A stretch of DNA of 64,000 bases from Delphinapterus leucas (GCF_002288925.2 NW_022098050.1:8930194-8994193); one strand, 5' to 3'. Numbered from the stretch's first letter, positions 33,185 to 43,780 are shown. The notes: generated from the sequence alone by a model not told the origin. A program made the numbers and translations.

Positions 33185-33965
33185 TCTTTTACTAATTCAT
33201 TTGTTCCACAGATATTTATTGAGCACCTACTAGGTTCCAGGTGCTGCTCTAAATTCTGAGGATATAGCAGTAAACAAAATAGACAGAAAACCCATGTCCT
33301 CATGGACTTTGCATTCTAGTGGGAAAAAGATATGGTAAGCAAATGCATAAAGTATTTAGCATGGTGAAAAATGCTGTGAAGAAAATAAACCAGGGAAGGG
33401 GGATAGGGACTGGCACAGGGGAGAGGGAGGAGGTTGGAATTTTAAACAGGGTGGTCAGAAAAGTCTTCCCTGGGACTTCCCTGGCGGTCCAGTGTTTAAG
33501 ACTCAGCGCTTCCACTGCACAGGGTGCGGGTTCGATCCCTGGTCAGGGAGCTAAGATCCCACATGCCACATGGCGCAGCCAAAAAAGTAAATAAATAAAA
33601 CAAAACAAAAACACAAAAGTCCTCCCTGAGGGGATGACATTTGAGCAAAGAGCTGAAGGAGATGAAGTGTCAAACCATGTAGCTTTTGGGAGAAGAGCAT
33701 TCCCAACAGAAGAAACAGCCTGTGCAAAGGCCCTGCATGAGAAGCAGGCCTGGCACACTGAAGGAGCAGCTAGGAGTCAGTGTGGCGAGAACAGAATGAA
33801 CAAGGGGAAAATCAGCAGAGGAGGGCAGAGAGGTGACAGGGGTATCAGTGCAGAGGCCCTTATGGGTCATGGTAAGGACTTTGACTCTAAATCTGAATGG
33901 CAGGGCAGCCAATGGACAGGTTTGAGCTGGGAAATGACTTCTGCACCCACATCATTCCTGCTGCC
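33185..33965 (-). mobile_element. L2 LINE, long 3' region (reverse), split by a SINE
   Basis: Reversed L2 order throughout: 'gatatttattgagcacctac', 'tatagcagtaaacaaaatag', 'actttgcattctagtgggaa', then after the SINE 'gggagaagagcattcccaac', 'tgtgcaaaggccctgcatga', 'gtcatggtaaggactttgac' and 'ttgagctgggaaatgactt'. The forward 189-codon frame at 33634-34203 is antisense to this L2 and runs into the next SINE; it is not a gene. Confidence 0.85.
33459..33628 (+). mobile_element. CHR-type SINE (forward, short form) inside L2
   Basis: Head 'gggacttccctggcggtcc', B box 'gggttcgatccctggtcagg' and 'ggcgcagccaaaaaagtaaa' A-rich tail. Target duplications are 'aaaagtcttccctg' (33459-33472) and 'aaaagtcctccctg' (33615-33628). 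Confidence 0.93.
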
Positions 33966-34093
33966 TTCTCCCTCCAACACCACCCACCCAAAGTTTCAGG
34001 ATAAAGGGGTCAAGTCATCTAGGTCCAGGTGGGAAGTTCAGGCATCACATCTTCTTTCACTGGGATATCTGCTCTTTAAAACTGTTATCTTGA

Positions 34094-34306
34094 GGCTTCC
34101 CTGGTGGCGCAGTGGTTGGGAGTACGCCTGCCGATGCAGGGGACACGGGTTCGTGCCCCGGTCCGGGAAGATCCCACATGCCGCGGAGCGGCTGGGCCCG
34201 TGAGCCATGGCCACTGAGCCTGCGCGTCCGGAGCCTGTGCTCCGCGACGGGAGAGGCCACAACAGTGAGAGGCCGGCGTACCGCAAAAAACAAAAAACAA
34301 AAAAAC
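34094..34306 (+). mobile_element. Young CHR-type SINE (forward)
   Basis: Head 'ggcttccctggtggcgcagt', A box around 34104-34115, B box 'gggttcgtgccccggtccgg' (34148-34167), then 'ggctgggcccgtgagccatg', 'cgcgtccggagcctgtgctc' and 'ggcgtaccgcaaaaaac'. It still carries many CpG sites, unlike the older SINEs. Near-identical copies lie at 43875-44080 and 53202-53411. The three may be the youngest insertions in the window. Confidence 0.93.
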
Positions 34307-34554
34307 CCACTGTCAGCTTGGCAGGAAAAAAAGAGTTAATTAGAGAATTTTTGAGAATCTGGGGAAGTGTTTTCCAAGACCTCTGTGGGTTGCCTAAAGT
34401 CTCTTTGCAGAAGAAGAGGTTAAAAAACTAGGAAATAGGTTAGGAGAGGCAGCTGACAAAGCATTGAGGAAGTTAAGAAATGGGGGCTATTGCAGAGGGA
34501 GAGGGCAGAAGTGGGGCTAGAACACAAGTAGAGACTCCTTACCCAGCACTTCCT

Positions 34555-34606
34555 GTGCCATTGTTTACAGTTTATATAGCAGTAAACAAAATAGACAGAA
34601 AACCCA
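34555..34606 (-). mobile_element. L2 LINE 3' fragment (reverse), left of an L1 insertion
   Basis: 'tatagcagtaaacaaaatag' and 'acagaaaaccca' (34575-34606) repeat 33263-33294 exactly over about 32 bp. The L2 resumes at about 35721, after the L1. Confidence 0.75.
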
Positions 34607-35720
34607 AAATAGATAAGTGGGGCTACATCAAACTAAAAAGCTTCCGCACAGCAAAGAAAACCATCAGCAAAATGAACGGCAACCTATGGAATGGGAGAAG
34701 ATATTTGCAAATCATATATCTGATAAGAGGTTAATATCCAAAATATATAAAAATGCAAACAACTCAATAGCAAAAAGAAAACAAATTATTTGAAAATGGG
34801 CAGAGGAAGTGAACAGATATTTTTCCAAAGAAAATATGCAAATGGAAAACAGGTACATGAACAGGTGCTCACCGTCACTAACAATTAGGGAAATGCAAAT
34901 CAAAACCACGAGACTATCACCTAACACCTGTTAGAATGGCTGTCATCAAAAAGACAAGAAGTAATTATTAGCAAGAATGTGGAGAAAAGACAACCCTGGT
35001 CCACTGTTGGTAGGAATGTAAATTGGTACAGCCATTATGTAAAACAGTATGATGTTCCTCAAAAAATTTAAAAACTGCCATATTCATTGCAGCATTATTT
35101 ACAGTAGCCAAGACATGGAAACAACCTAAGTGTCTGTGAACAGATAAAGAAAATGCGGTATATATACACAATGGAATATTATTAAGCCATTAAAAAGAAG
35201 GAAATCCTGCCATTTGTGACAATGTGGGTGGACCTTGAAGACATTATGCTAAATGAAATAAGTCAGACAAAGAAAGATGAATGCAGTACTGCATGATCTC
35301 ACATGTGGAATCTAAAAAAATCAAACTCATAGAAACAGAGATCAGATTTGGTGGTTGCCAGAGGCCTGGGGATTGGGGGCAGGGGAAATGGGTGAAGGTG
35401 GGCAAAAGGTTCAGACTTCTAGTTGTAAGATAAATAAGATCTGGGAACATAATGTACCATATGGTGACTATAGTTAACAATACTATATTGTATATTTGAA
35501 AGCTAAGAGAGTAAATCTTAAAAGTTCTCATCATAAGAAAAAAACATAACTATGTGCAGTGATAGATGTTAACTTATTGTGGTGATCATTTCACACCATA
35601 TACAAATATCAAATCGTTATATTGTATACCTTAAACTAATACAAAGTTATATGTCAATTATATCTCAATAAAACTGGAAAAAGTAAATTAAAATTTTCAA
35701 CTTATATATAAAAAAAAAAA
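34607..35720 (+). mobile_element. L1 (L1MA-like), ORF2 C-terminal region and 3' UTR
   Basis: About 1.1 kb of 5'-truncated L1: 'ggggctacatcaaactaaaa', 'gaaatgcaaatcaaaaccac', 'tgttggtaggaatgtaaatt', 'acaatggaatattattaagc', 'ggtgactatagttaacaata' and 'tcaattatatctcaataaaa', ending in an A-run at 35711-35720. ORF2 has several stops. It sits inside an L2 fragment. Confidence 0.88.
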
Positions 35721-35800
35721 CCATGCCCTTATGGACTTTGCATTCTAGTGGGGGAAAGATATGCTAAACAAATATGTTAAATATTTAGCAAGCCTGCAAG
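35721..35800 (-). mobile_element. L2 LINE 3' fragment (reverse), right of the L1 insertion
   Basis: 'ccatgcccttatggactttg', 'cattctagtgggggaaagat' and 'aaatatttagca' continue the L2 at 34575-34606 and parallel 33293-33352, with shared non-consensus bases. Confidence 0.75.
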
Positions 35801-36138
35801 ACACAAAGTTTCTAAAAAGGAAAATGGAGGCAGCCCTCCTCAGGAGGAAACCTCTGTGGTCCGTGGGCAGGACTTAGTGAGACAGGAATGAGCCCTGAGC
35901 GCCTCTCCTGATGGAATCTGGTAGTGGGTTCCCTCCAGGGGAGGAGCCACCCTGGCTGGTCCAGTGTAGCCTCAGTCTAGACACAGTTGATGTTGGAGCC
36001 TGGGGCTTGGCCCCTCCTTCCCAAGTATCCTTCCTAAAAGGTTCAGCTTCTAGAAATCCTTCTTACTCTAAGGCCCTGGTCTCCCACACACTGCCTTATT
36101 TTCTTCCCAAGTCCTGGAAGTCAGAAAACAACAGAGCA
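35801..36138. other. Unassigned sequence
   Basis: About 340 bp, G+C-richer than its neighbours. A forward frame at 35911-36165 has no recognisable similarity and runs into the next SINE. Confidence 0.4.
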
Positions 36139-36480
36139 GGGCTTCCCTGGTGGCGCAGTGGTTAAGAATCCACCTGCCAATGCAGGGGACACAGGTTTGA
36201 GCCCTGGTCCGGGAAGATCCCACATGCCGCGGAGCAACTAAGCCTGTGTGCCACAACTACTGAGCCTGCGTGCCACAACTACTGAAGCCCACGTGCCTAG
36301 AGCCTGTGCTCCACAAGAAGAGAAACCACCGCAATGAGAAGCCTGCGCACCACAACAAAGAGTAGACCCTGCTCACCACAACTAGAGAAAGCCTGCACGC
36401 AGCAACGAAGACCCAACACAGCCAAAAAACAAACAAACAAATAAATAAGTAAAATAAATCTATAAAAAAAAAAGAAAGAA
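36139..36480 (+). mobile_element. CHR-type SINE (forward, long form)
   Basis: Head 'gggcttccctggtggcgcag', B box 'aggtttgagccctggtccgg', then the long-form extension 'gccacaactactgagcctgc', 'gctccacaagaagagaaacc' and 'cgaagacccaacacagccaa' with an 'aaataaataag' A-rich end. 'agagcag' on both sides may be a short target duplication. Confidence 0.92.
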
Positions 36481-37334
36481 AAGAGAGCAGAGGGAGAAAC
36501 TGTTACCTGGGGCCTGAGAAGCTGAATTTTTGGCCTTTAGTAAACTTGCTCCCTCCTCCCAGTGGGCCAGAGCTCCTTGACATGGCTGTCCCTGTGTATT
36601 TTCCCTCTACTAGCCATTCTGAGGCTTTTCCATATTTTACTTTTTGGAAGAGTGCAGTAAAAATATTACCAGTTGATGGCATTTTTCTGACAGTTCGTCA
36701 TCAGCCATTATTGTACATTTAGTTACAACTCAGTGAAAGCCTGCTGTGTACATGTCAAGAGCTGCATTAAGTGATCTACATAAATTTCTCAAGAACTACA
36801 AAGGGTCTGAGGTTTTACCCTTCTTGCAAGCTAAGAAGCTGGGCTGCCACAGTTTCATGGATGCTGCAGAAGACAAAGGATTAGGGACAGAGCATAGTTT
36901 ATTACTCACAGTAGAGGCAGTATCCAAAGTATCATCATTTGCCCTGTTTCCCAAGCTCCAGTTCCCCAAAGGTAATGCAGTGAAGGCCAGGTGAAACCTG
37001 CACACATAGTGGGTTGTATTCCAGGAGAGGAACCCCAGCTTAAGGAACCCAAATCTTTTATAATGGGCAGTAAGTCTGCCTGACTCTTGCCCCAGAAGGA
37101 GACGTTGTCTATATTATACATGACAGCAAAAAGTCTGCCCTCTGCTCCAGGGAGAGACACTATCTCCAGCTTTCATGGCTGTTTGGCAGACAAACATCCT
37201 TGAAAACATGGTCTGGAACAAAAGCTCTCTTTTTATGAGCAGTGCCTCTGCTTACCAACCTGGCAGATATGCAAGAGACCTATGGAGATTTGTCTTCCAA
37301 CAATGTTATCCCGTTTAAGCTGACACAGGCATGG
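36481..37334. other. Mostly unassigned; weak MIR-like stretch
   Basis: About 850 bp. Around 36700-36790, 'cctgctgtgtacatgtcaag' and 'gatctacataaatttctc' resemble a decayed reversed MIR. Frames of 69-84 codons in both orientations at 36746-37160 overlap each other and look like chance. Confidence 0.4.
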
Positions 37335-37450
37335 TTTTCCCCATTTTTCAGATGAGGAAAATGAGGCAGAGAAGCTAACTTGTCCAGGATTCCACAATAC
37401 AGGAGGCAAGGTCTGTGTGAGCCCAAAGCCTGGGCCACGTCCTTGGTTAT
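37335..37450 (-). mobile_element. MIR SINE (reverse, partial)
   Basis: 'ccccatttttcagatgagga', 'aaatgaggcagagaagctaa' and 'cttgtccaggattccacaat' are the reversed MIR core. Confidence 0.7.
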
Positions 37451-37454
37451 GTAG

Positions 37455-37560
37455 AGGAGATAATGGTCGGGCACCCACTGTGTCAGACACAGAGGACGCA
37501 GAGACTGAAGGGCACAGCCCAGCCTCTGAAGGACTTACAACTAGGGAGACAGAACATACC
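37455..37560 (-). mobile_element. L2 LINE 3' fragment (reverse)
   Basis: 'gcacccactgtgtcagacac', 'agaggacgcagagactgaag' and 'cttacaactagggagacaga' follow the reversed L2 terminal order. Confidence 0.6.
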
Positions 37561-37647
37561 CACCATACCCCTGAGGAGTGCGGGGGAAGCTGGGTGGGAG
37601 TCCAGGGTCACCTCTAACCACCTACAGCATGGATGGTCTTTTCCCAC

Positions 37648-37675
37648 TTTTCTCTCTCTCTCCTTCCCTCTCTCT

Positions 37676-37744
<69 letters not shown>
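37648..37744 (+). repeat. Compound microsatellite (TC)n(AC)n
   Basis: About 60 bp of TC units, with a few interruptions on the left, pass directly into about 32 bp of AC units ending at 'acacgtgcaag'. The reading frames here are pure low-complexity repeats. Likely length-polymorphic. Confidence 0.95.
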
Positions 37745-37748
<4 letters not shown>

Positions 37749-38289
37749 AAGAACAACTTGCTAACATATTTGTTATAAGTTGTTCTCTCTTTGGTGCTTG
37801 CTATTGCTTATCTGCTAGAAGCCAACAAAATAAATAATGCATAAATCATATATCGAGGCAAAACAATTGTCTTTTCGCAGAGACATGTTTGTTCCTGGCT
37901 GTGATTTTCTTAATATTACATACTTAAAATATAGTCTTATTTTTGAGAACTGTAATCATTCCAGGTTGCTGTGAGGTAATTAAGTATCCCAATATTTTGT
38001 GTCTTTCCATAAAGAGCACCCTAATCCTAGGGGCTTCCCCACTTCAGCCGGTCACAGAATTTCCGATAGGTGCTCAGGGTGGAATGTGGCTTGTTGGGTT
38101 TTAAAAGACAAGAATTAAGACAGTTTGGCCGAGGCAGAGAGGCCATAGAGAGGGAAAGACAGTGACTAGCCGGACAGGTATGAAATCAGGAGCTGGTCCC
38201 AGGAGAACTTAAATGCCAGGATGGATTTTGCTCTGAGCAAACAATCCCTGAAAGTTTTTGAGCTGAGGCTGACTTGATAAAAAGCAATG
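37745..38289. other. Unassigned sequence
   Basis: About 545 bp with no recognised repeat or exon. Confidence 0.4.
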
Positions 38290-38437
38290 TGTTAGGAAGC
38301 TGCTAGAATCACCCAGGGATCTTTTAAAAAATATTGATGCCCTGGTCCCACCCCAGACCAATTAAATAAAAATCTCTGGAAGTGAGGCCCAGGAACTAAT
38401 ACTTTTTCAAAGCTCGCCAGGAGAATGCCAGCTAACA
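38290..38437 (+). mobile_element. MER5-type hAT DNA element
   Basis: 'gctgctagaatcacccaggg', 'ccctggtcccaccccagacc', 'aatctctggaagtgaggccc' and 'caaagctcgccaggagaatg' match the MER5A/B non-autonomous hAT-Charlie element. The terminal repeats are lost. Confidence 0.75.
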
Positions 38438-38566
38438 GGTATGGGATTTCTTTGAGGGTGATGAAAGTATTCTGGAATTAGATAGTGCTAATGGTTGCAC
38501 AATTTTGTGAATATGCTAAAAACCACTGACCTGTACACCTTGAAAGGGTGAATTTTATGCATGTGA
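38438..38566 (+). mobile_element. Old L1 (L1M) 3' terminus
   Basis: 'gggtgatgaaagtattctgg', 'aattagatagtgctaatggt' and 'ccactgacctgtacaccttg' are the last part of an L1M 3' UTR. The purine-rich repeat that follows probably grew from its A-rich end. Confidence 0.8.
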
Positions 38567-38850
38567 AAGAAGGAAGGGAGAAAGGAAGGAAGGAAGGGAG
38601 GAAGGAAGGAAGGAAGGGAGAGAGAGAGGGAGGGAGGGAGGAAGGGAGGGAAGGAGGGAGGAGAGAAAGAAAAAGAAAGAAAGAAAGAAAGGAGGAAGGA
38701 AGGGGAAAGAAAGAAAAAAGAGAAGGAAGGAAAGAAAGAGGGTGGAAGGGAGGGAGAAAGAAAGGAAGGAAGGGAGCGTGGAGGGATGGAGAGGGGATAA
38801 AAAGGAAGGAAAGGAGAGGAATAAAGAGAGAGAAAGAAAGAAAGCTCCCC
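38560..38850 (+). repeat. Polypurine microsatellite, (GGAA/GGGA/GAAA)n
   Basis: About 290 bp of almost pure purine with mixed GGAA, GGGA and GAAA units. It yields low-complexity frames on both strands (Lys/Arg/Glu-rich forward, Phe/Ser/Pro-rich reverse) that should be ignored. Mirror-like subtracts could form triplex DNA. Confidence 0.95.
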
Positions 38851-39284
38851 AGCAGGTCCCAATGTACAGATAGACTGGAGAGCCACTACTCTAGAGAAAA
38901 GGAGACTTTTCTGCTATGATCCAGACCCAAAGTGTGGGGTGTGGCAGTGGGACAAGTCCCAGTGGAAAGGTCAGCTGTGAGGAACAGTAGAGAAGAAAAC
39001 AGACCAGCAGTCCAATATTAATAGCTGATTGGTTGCAAAAGGTGAGGAAAAGAAAGTAAAGACTTCAGCCAATGTTTTGAGCCTCAGTGACTGAAGAAAC
39101 ACAGATTTGGTAGGGAAAAGGGGACACAACTGGAGGTGAGTTCCATTTGGGCGTGTTGAATTCAAGATGTTGCAAAGAATTTCAGATGTTCAGCAAGCAA
39201 CTGGAGGTTGAAGTAAAAGCCATACCCTATGACCACGAGATGGGGAGCACAATATACAGCAGTGAGGACTGGATGACTCCTCAG
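38851..39284. other. Unassigned sequence
   Basis: About 430 bp with no recognisable element. Confidence 0.4.
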
Positions 39285-39475
39285 AGGCCATTTCTTATCC
39301 AGTCTGCTACTTATGGCTGTGTGAGTTTAAACAAGCCACTTAACCTCTCTGAGTCTGTTTGCATATATGTGAAATGTGGTTAATAATACCTGCCCTGCCT
39401 ACCTCACAAAGCTGTTGTATGAACAAAATGAACATGAAAGAGCTTTGAAAACTATAAAGTGTCACGTGACTGAAA
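39285..39475 (+). mobile_element. MIR SINE (forward)
   Basis: 'ctgctacttatggctgtgtg', 'caagccacttaacctctctg', 'taataatacctgccctgcct' and 'acctcacaaagctgttgtat' are the MIR core in order. Confidence 0.8.
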
Positions 39476-39484
39476 GGTGTAAGA

Positions 39485-39640
39485 TATATATAGTCAAATG
39501 ATTTTGAACAAAGGCACAAAAACAATCCAATGGAGAAAAAAGCCCTGTCAGTAAATGGTGGTGGAGTAACTGGATATCTATATGGAAAAAAATTAACCTT
39601 GATCCCCTACCTCACACTATACAAATGTCAGATGTGGGCT
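39485..39640 (+). mobile_element. Old L1 ORF2 fragment
   Basis: 'tgattttgaacaaaggcaca', 'aatccaatggagaaaaaagc', 'ggagtaactggatatctata' and 'cctacctcacactatacaaa' match the ORF2 segment also present in the longer L1 near 57480-57660. It is truncated at both ends. Confidence 0.7.
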
Positions 39641-40587
39641 TTTTCACATGTTAACACTTGTGGAAACATAAAGTATTCTTCAGTAAATGAAATAAATAAT
39701 TCACCATTAAATATTATTCATGTGATTTGATTTTGCCAAGTCAGCTGTAAATCATTGGATCCATAAATCTCTGCAATTACCACCCTTCTCTATTATAAAG
39801 AGGGTCACTCAAATGATGCCTTACATTGCTGCCAAGGACCTTAAACACCTATTTCTTTACTTGACTTATTAGGCTAACCATGTATAAAATAGCAGATCAA
39901 AAAGCTCTTTCTTATCAAGCAGATAAGATTCGCTTTCTTTACCTTAGCTAGGTGGAGGAAAGGTGAGGGGAGGAGAAATTTTCCTACAGATGGAGCCATT
40001 AAAGTGAATTACGTTAACTCTGAGTTAAAATCTTGATTGAACCAGAAGGGAAAAATCTGTTGGTAGCTTGGGTCCAGTTGATACTGTTCTGAAACCCAGC
40101 TTTGGAAGTGCACTCACATTTTGAGGTGGAGGGTAGCCTTCGGTCCCTGTCAGGGCCATAGCTTCTTATCAGGAACAAAAGTATAGGGCCCCTTCTTTCC
40201 CTAGTACTTCTTCAAGATGACATCCAGGCCTCTAGGTGGGCTTCCAAGACTGCACCTGTCCGCCCTAGAGAGTTATGGAAATTCCCCACATATCACGAAC
40301 TGCTGAGAATGGATAATCTGAGTCATGGCTTTTGCCATTCTCTTCACTTCTGGATAAGAGTCCTCTCTCAGAGAGGGAAAGGCAGGAGGAGAGGCAGAAA
40401 AAGGCAGGAAAACTCAACTCAACAAGGCACTTGTTAGACTATTTCAGTGAAAGTGAATTTGTAGCCAATGGAAAATATTAAAAACTTGCATGATGTAAGA
40501 GTTTCGCTGTTGTGTTCTCATATCCCTACTGCATAGGCATTAGGGAGTCAGTCTCACAAAATTTGATCTTTACTTATTAAAAGAGTT
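39641..40587. other. Unassigned sequence
   Basis: About 950 bp without recognised repeats, exons or significant frames. Confidence 0.45.
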
Positions 40588-41078
40588 TCCTAGGGCTGCC
40601 AGAGCAAAGTACCACAAACTGGGTGGCTTAAAACAACAGAAATTTATTGTCTCACAGTTCTGGAGGTTAGAAGTCTGAAATTTAGGTGTTGGTAGGACCA
40701 TGTTCTTTCTAGAACCTGCAGGTGAATCCTTCCCTGCTTCTTCCTAGCTTCTGCTGGTTTGCCAGCAATCTCTCGTGTTCCTTGACTTGCAGCAGCTGCA
40801 TTACTCCAATCTCTGCTTTTGTCATCACGTGGCATTCTCCCTGTGTTTCTCAGTCTTCGCATGGCCGTCTTCACATAAGGACATCACTCATATTGGATCA
40901 GGGGTCCGCACTACTCAAGGATGATTACATCTTCCTCATATTAACTAATTACATCTACAACAACCTTATTTCCAAATAAGGTCACATTCTAAGGTACTGG
41001 GGGTTAGGGCTTCCAAGATATGTTTTTTCTTGGCTGTGAGGGGAGGGAGGAAGGAGGGTACAATTCAATCCATAACAC
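40588..41078 (-). mobile_element. MLT1-type solo LTR (reverse)
   Basis: Complete reversed MLT1: 'cctagggctgccagagcaaa', 'ctgggtggcttaaaacaaca', 'tgtctcacagttctggaggt', 'tcatattggatcaggggtcc', 'ccaaataaggtcacattcta' and 'caattcaatccataacac'. Confidence 0.9.
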
Positions 41079-41764
41079 TGTCAAAGGACATCAGCTCATA
41101 CCAGAAATCGCACATAGGATCCAAAATACATTTTTCTACCTGGAAGGAAAAACCAAAACTCAAAAACAAAAAAATCATAAACTGTCGTAAGATGCAGAAT
41201 TTTGAAAAGTTAAGGTTTTACAGAAAGAATTTAAAGGCAACTTGAATATTCCATTCAGGTTGATAGCATGGAACATATCAGAAAGCAAGATTAAAAAGCT
41301 GACAAAATGACATCAAAAATTAAAGGTAGTATATTATAGTAAAATAGAAAATGAAGCAATAGGTCGTATAGTCTAGTGTCAAATCATCTTCTGGTTTCAA
41401 GCAGTTTACCGTGTCAGCGATGCCATAATCTAAACCATTTACTTCATTTATGGTGAGAACAGCATCTAAGCACTTCCTTCCTAAAGCCAATCACAGAATC
41501 CTAACATTGTTGTATGTCCACATAATCTGATTCAACATGAAATAATTTGTTTATTTAGTCAGTGCTGCACTTAGCTGCCATAACTAGAAAAGAACAGATG
41601 TTGTGAGAGGAGGTCTATTTATTTAGGATTTTCACAAATGTGAAAATTTAATCCTCAACCTACGAAATGTACCCTGATTAAATTCTTCATGGACCGTGTA
41701 AGTAAGACCAAACTGTATCTCATATCAAACACTATGTGTGTGATTGAATTTTGGTCAACCTCAT
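41079..41764. other. Unassigned sequence
   Basis: About 690 bp of A-rich sequence. The forward frame at 41030-41245 starts in the LTR and is lysine-rich by composition only. Confidence 0.4.
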
Positions 41765-42170
41765 CGTAATACAAACCAAGAGTTGGCAAGCTTTATTCGT
41801 AAAGGGCCAGATAGCAAATGTTTTAGGCTTTGTGAGCCATATGGTCTCTGTGGCAACTCTTCAGCTCTGCTCTTGTTGCACAAAAGCAGCCACAGACAAT
41901 ACGTAAACAAATGGACAGCGTGGCTGTGTTCCAATAAAACTTTATTTAGAAAAACAGACAGCAGGACAGAGGGCAGACCGTGTGAAGACACAGGTAGAAG
42001 ACAGTCATCTACGAACCAGGGAGAGAGGTCTCAGAGGGAACCAACCCTGCTGATGCCTTACTTTTGGACTTCTAGCCTCTAGAACTGTGAGAAAATACAT
42101 TTCTGTTGTTTAAAAAAAACACAGATATCAGCCGAGATTTGGTCCATGGTTGTAATTTACTGACCCCTAG
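41765..42170 (+). mobile_element. hAT-Charlie DNA element (MER58-like), split
   Basis: 'gagttggcaagctttattcg', 'taaagggccagatagcaaat', 'tgagccatatggtctctgtg', 'gttccaataaaactttattt' and, after an insert, 'gatttggtccatggttgtaa' and 'tttactgacccctag' match a common Charlie element; MER58 is my best guess. The forward frame at 41744-42082 spans this and the MLT1 scrap and is not a gene. Orientation is that of the reading given. Confidence 0.7.
41975..42112 (+). mobile_element. MLT1-type LTR, 3' part only, inside the Charlie element
   Basis: 'gtgtgaagacacaggtagaa', 'gacagtcatctacgaaccag', 'ggacttctagcctctagaac' and 'tgtgagaaaatacatttctg' are the second half of an MLT1 LTR. The first half is missing, although the host element is continuous on both sides. 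Confidence 0.7.
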
Positions 42171-42767
42171 ATTAAACATACTAAAAGGCAGCTTGTTCTG
42201 TAAACTAAACTTGTAAGGTGTTCTTTATGACATGAAAAAGTCCTTTTTTTCCCCTGTTCCCCTGCCCCGCACACTTTTGTTTTTGAAATTGAATTTAGAA
42301 TATTGGATTTGCTTTAAACAAGGTAAACACATACTGAATGTGATTTCCACTAGAAGGAATCTTGAGCAGTGATTTTGCTTAGTCTCCTAACATCAAATAA
42401 ACCTATGTCTAAATTGCCTCAGAAAGATGAGAATTTGACGATCCACTAAGAGCTGCAAGAAAGAGAGATCCATAATTGCCTTATAGTCCATGCTCTACTC
42501 AAAATAAAATCGTTTTTCCTAATAGCTAATCCCATTCTCTTCCGGCTACTTAAACCCATTTCTTCTAGAGAGAGAGTGGGCATCCAGCTTGTCACTTCCT
42601 TCAGTATCGCCCACCTCAGGCCAATAATTTATTCATAAAGTCCGCCAAAGATAATCAAGGATCATTTGGCTGTAAGGTAGCTTGTCCTCTTGGGCAGTTC
42701 TTAAAGCCACAAGCACGTTCATAGAGGCAGTGATGTCTTAGCACAGCATTTGTAATCTTTTATGCGT
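42171..42767. other. Unassigned sequence
   Basis: About 600 bp with no recognisable element. Confidence 0.4.
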
Positions 42768-42890
42768 CTTTTTTTTTTTAATTGGGGTATGGTTGCTTTA
42801 CAATGTCATGTTAGTTTCTGCTGTACAATGAAGTGAATCAGCTATATGTATATATATATCCGCTCCCTCTTGGACCGCCTCTTTTAGCAA
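42768..42890 (-). mobile_element. L1 3' UTR terminus (reverse)
   Basis: A T-run, then 'aattggggtatggttgcttt', 'acaatgtcatgttagtttct', 'gctgtacaatgaagtgaatc' and 'agctatatgtatatatatat' are the reversed end of a cetartiodactyl-type L1, 5'-truncated to about 110 bp. Confidence 0.85.
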
Positions 42891-43291
42891 GCCTTTATTG
42901 CCATCCCCATCCCCTCCCTGCAACACTCCAAGCAGGTACAGTAAGTATTAAAGAAATTAAATGGTCATTGGACTGGTTAAAATATGGTTTTTAAATATCC
43001 ATTATTTAGTCATTTAGCACATTTGGCTTCCTCTGTAAAACTCATGCGTGAGCCTTGAGAATAGAGCTGACCTGTGAGAGAGAACTAGAGAAATCCACAT
43101 GGGAAATGTACAGACTGCCTGCAGGAGGAATCTGACAGGCTTGTCACATCTGGGACTCCTCTAACCTGGCCGATGTGGTTTTACTGTGAAAATTCAGGGC
43201 CCCTCACTGCATGGCACCTTCCAAGGCCCCAGGGAGGAGTCCTAGCTACGTGCTCACACAGTCAGATGTTTCTGTAAAATATGCAAAAGTC
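42891..43291. other. Unassigned sequence
   Basis: About 400 bp with no recognisable element. Confidence 0.4.
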
Positions 43292-43640
43292 AGTGTCTTA
43301 GTTCGGGCTGCTATAACAAAGTACCATGGACTGGGTGGCTTAGACAACAAACATTTCTTTCTCACAGTTCTGGAGGCAAGATCAAGGTGCAGGCAGATCC
43401 GGTGTGTGGTGACAGCCCACTTCCTGGTTGGCTGTTTTCTTGCTGTATCCTCATCCGGCAAAGGGCAACGGGAGGGAAAGCAAGCTCTCTTGTGTTTTTT
43501 TATAAGGGTACTAACCTCATTCGTGAGGGCTCTGACCTAATTAACTCCCCAAAGCCTCACCTCCTAATCACACTGGGGGTTAGGATTTCAACATATGAAG
43601 GGGGTCGGGGTGGGAACACAAACTTTCGGTCCATAGCAGT
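43292..43640 (-). mobile_element. MLT1/MaLR-type solo LTR (reverse)
   Basis: 'gtcttagttcgggctgctat', 'ctgggtggcttagacaacaa', 'ctcacagttctggaggcaag', 'ataagggtactaacctcatt' and 'tttcggtccatagcag' give the full reversed order. It resembles the LTR at 31605-31972. The 109-codon frame at 43211-43540 is a shadow. Confidence 0.88.
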
Positions 43641-43684
43641 CAGATACTAAAATTCCAAACAGCTACAATGCTGTCTCTTTCCAC

Positions 43685-43741
43685 TCCAGCTCAGTGTTGT
43701 GTTAGTTTCAAGTGTACAGCGAAGTGGTTGAGTTTCATATA

Positions 43742-43780
<39 letters not shown>

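Noticed and set aside
34104..34167. tRNA-like A and B boxes
   Set aside because: Every CHR SINE carries tRNA-derived promoter boxes. None of them can fold into a complete tRNA with anticodon arm and acceptor stem, so no tRNA gene is called.
33634..34203. 189-codon forward open frame
   Set aside because: It is antisense to the L2 element up to about 33965 and then runs into the young CHR SINE at 34094. Its composition and end come from repeats.
37648..37744. CRISPR-like array of short repeats
   Set aside because: It is a plain dinucleotide microsatellite without spacers, in a mammalian genome.
37463..38919. Long low-complexity frames (Ser/Leu/His-rich and Lys/Arg/Glu-rich)
   Set aside because: They are translations of the (TC)n(AC)n and polypurine microsatellites, open in many phases on both strands.
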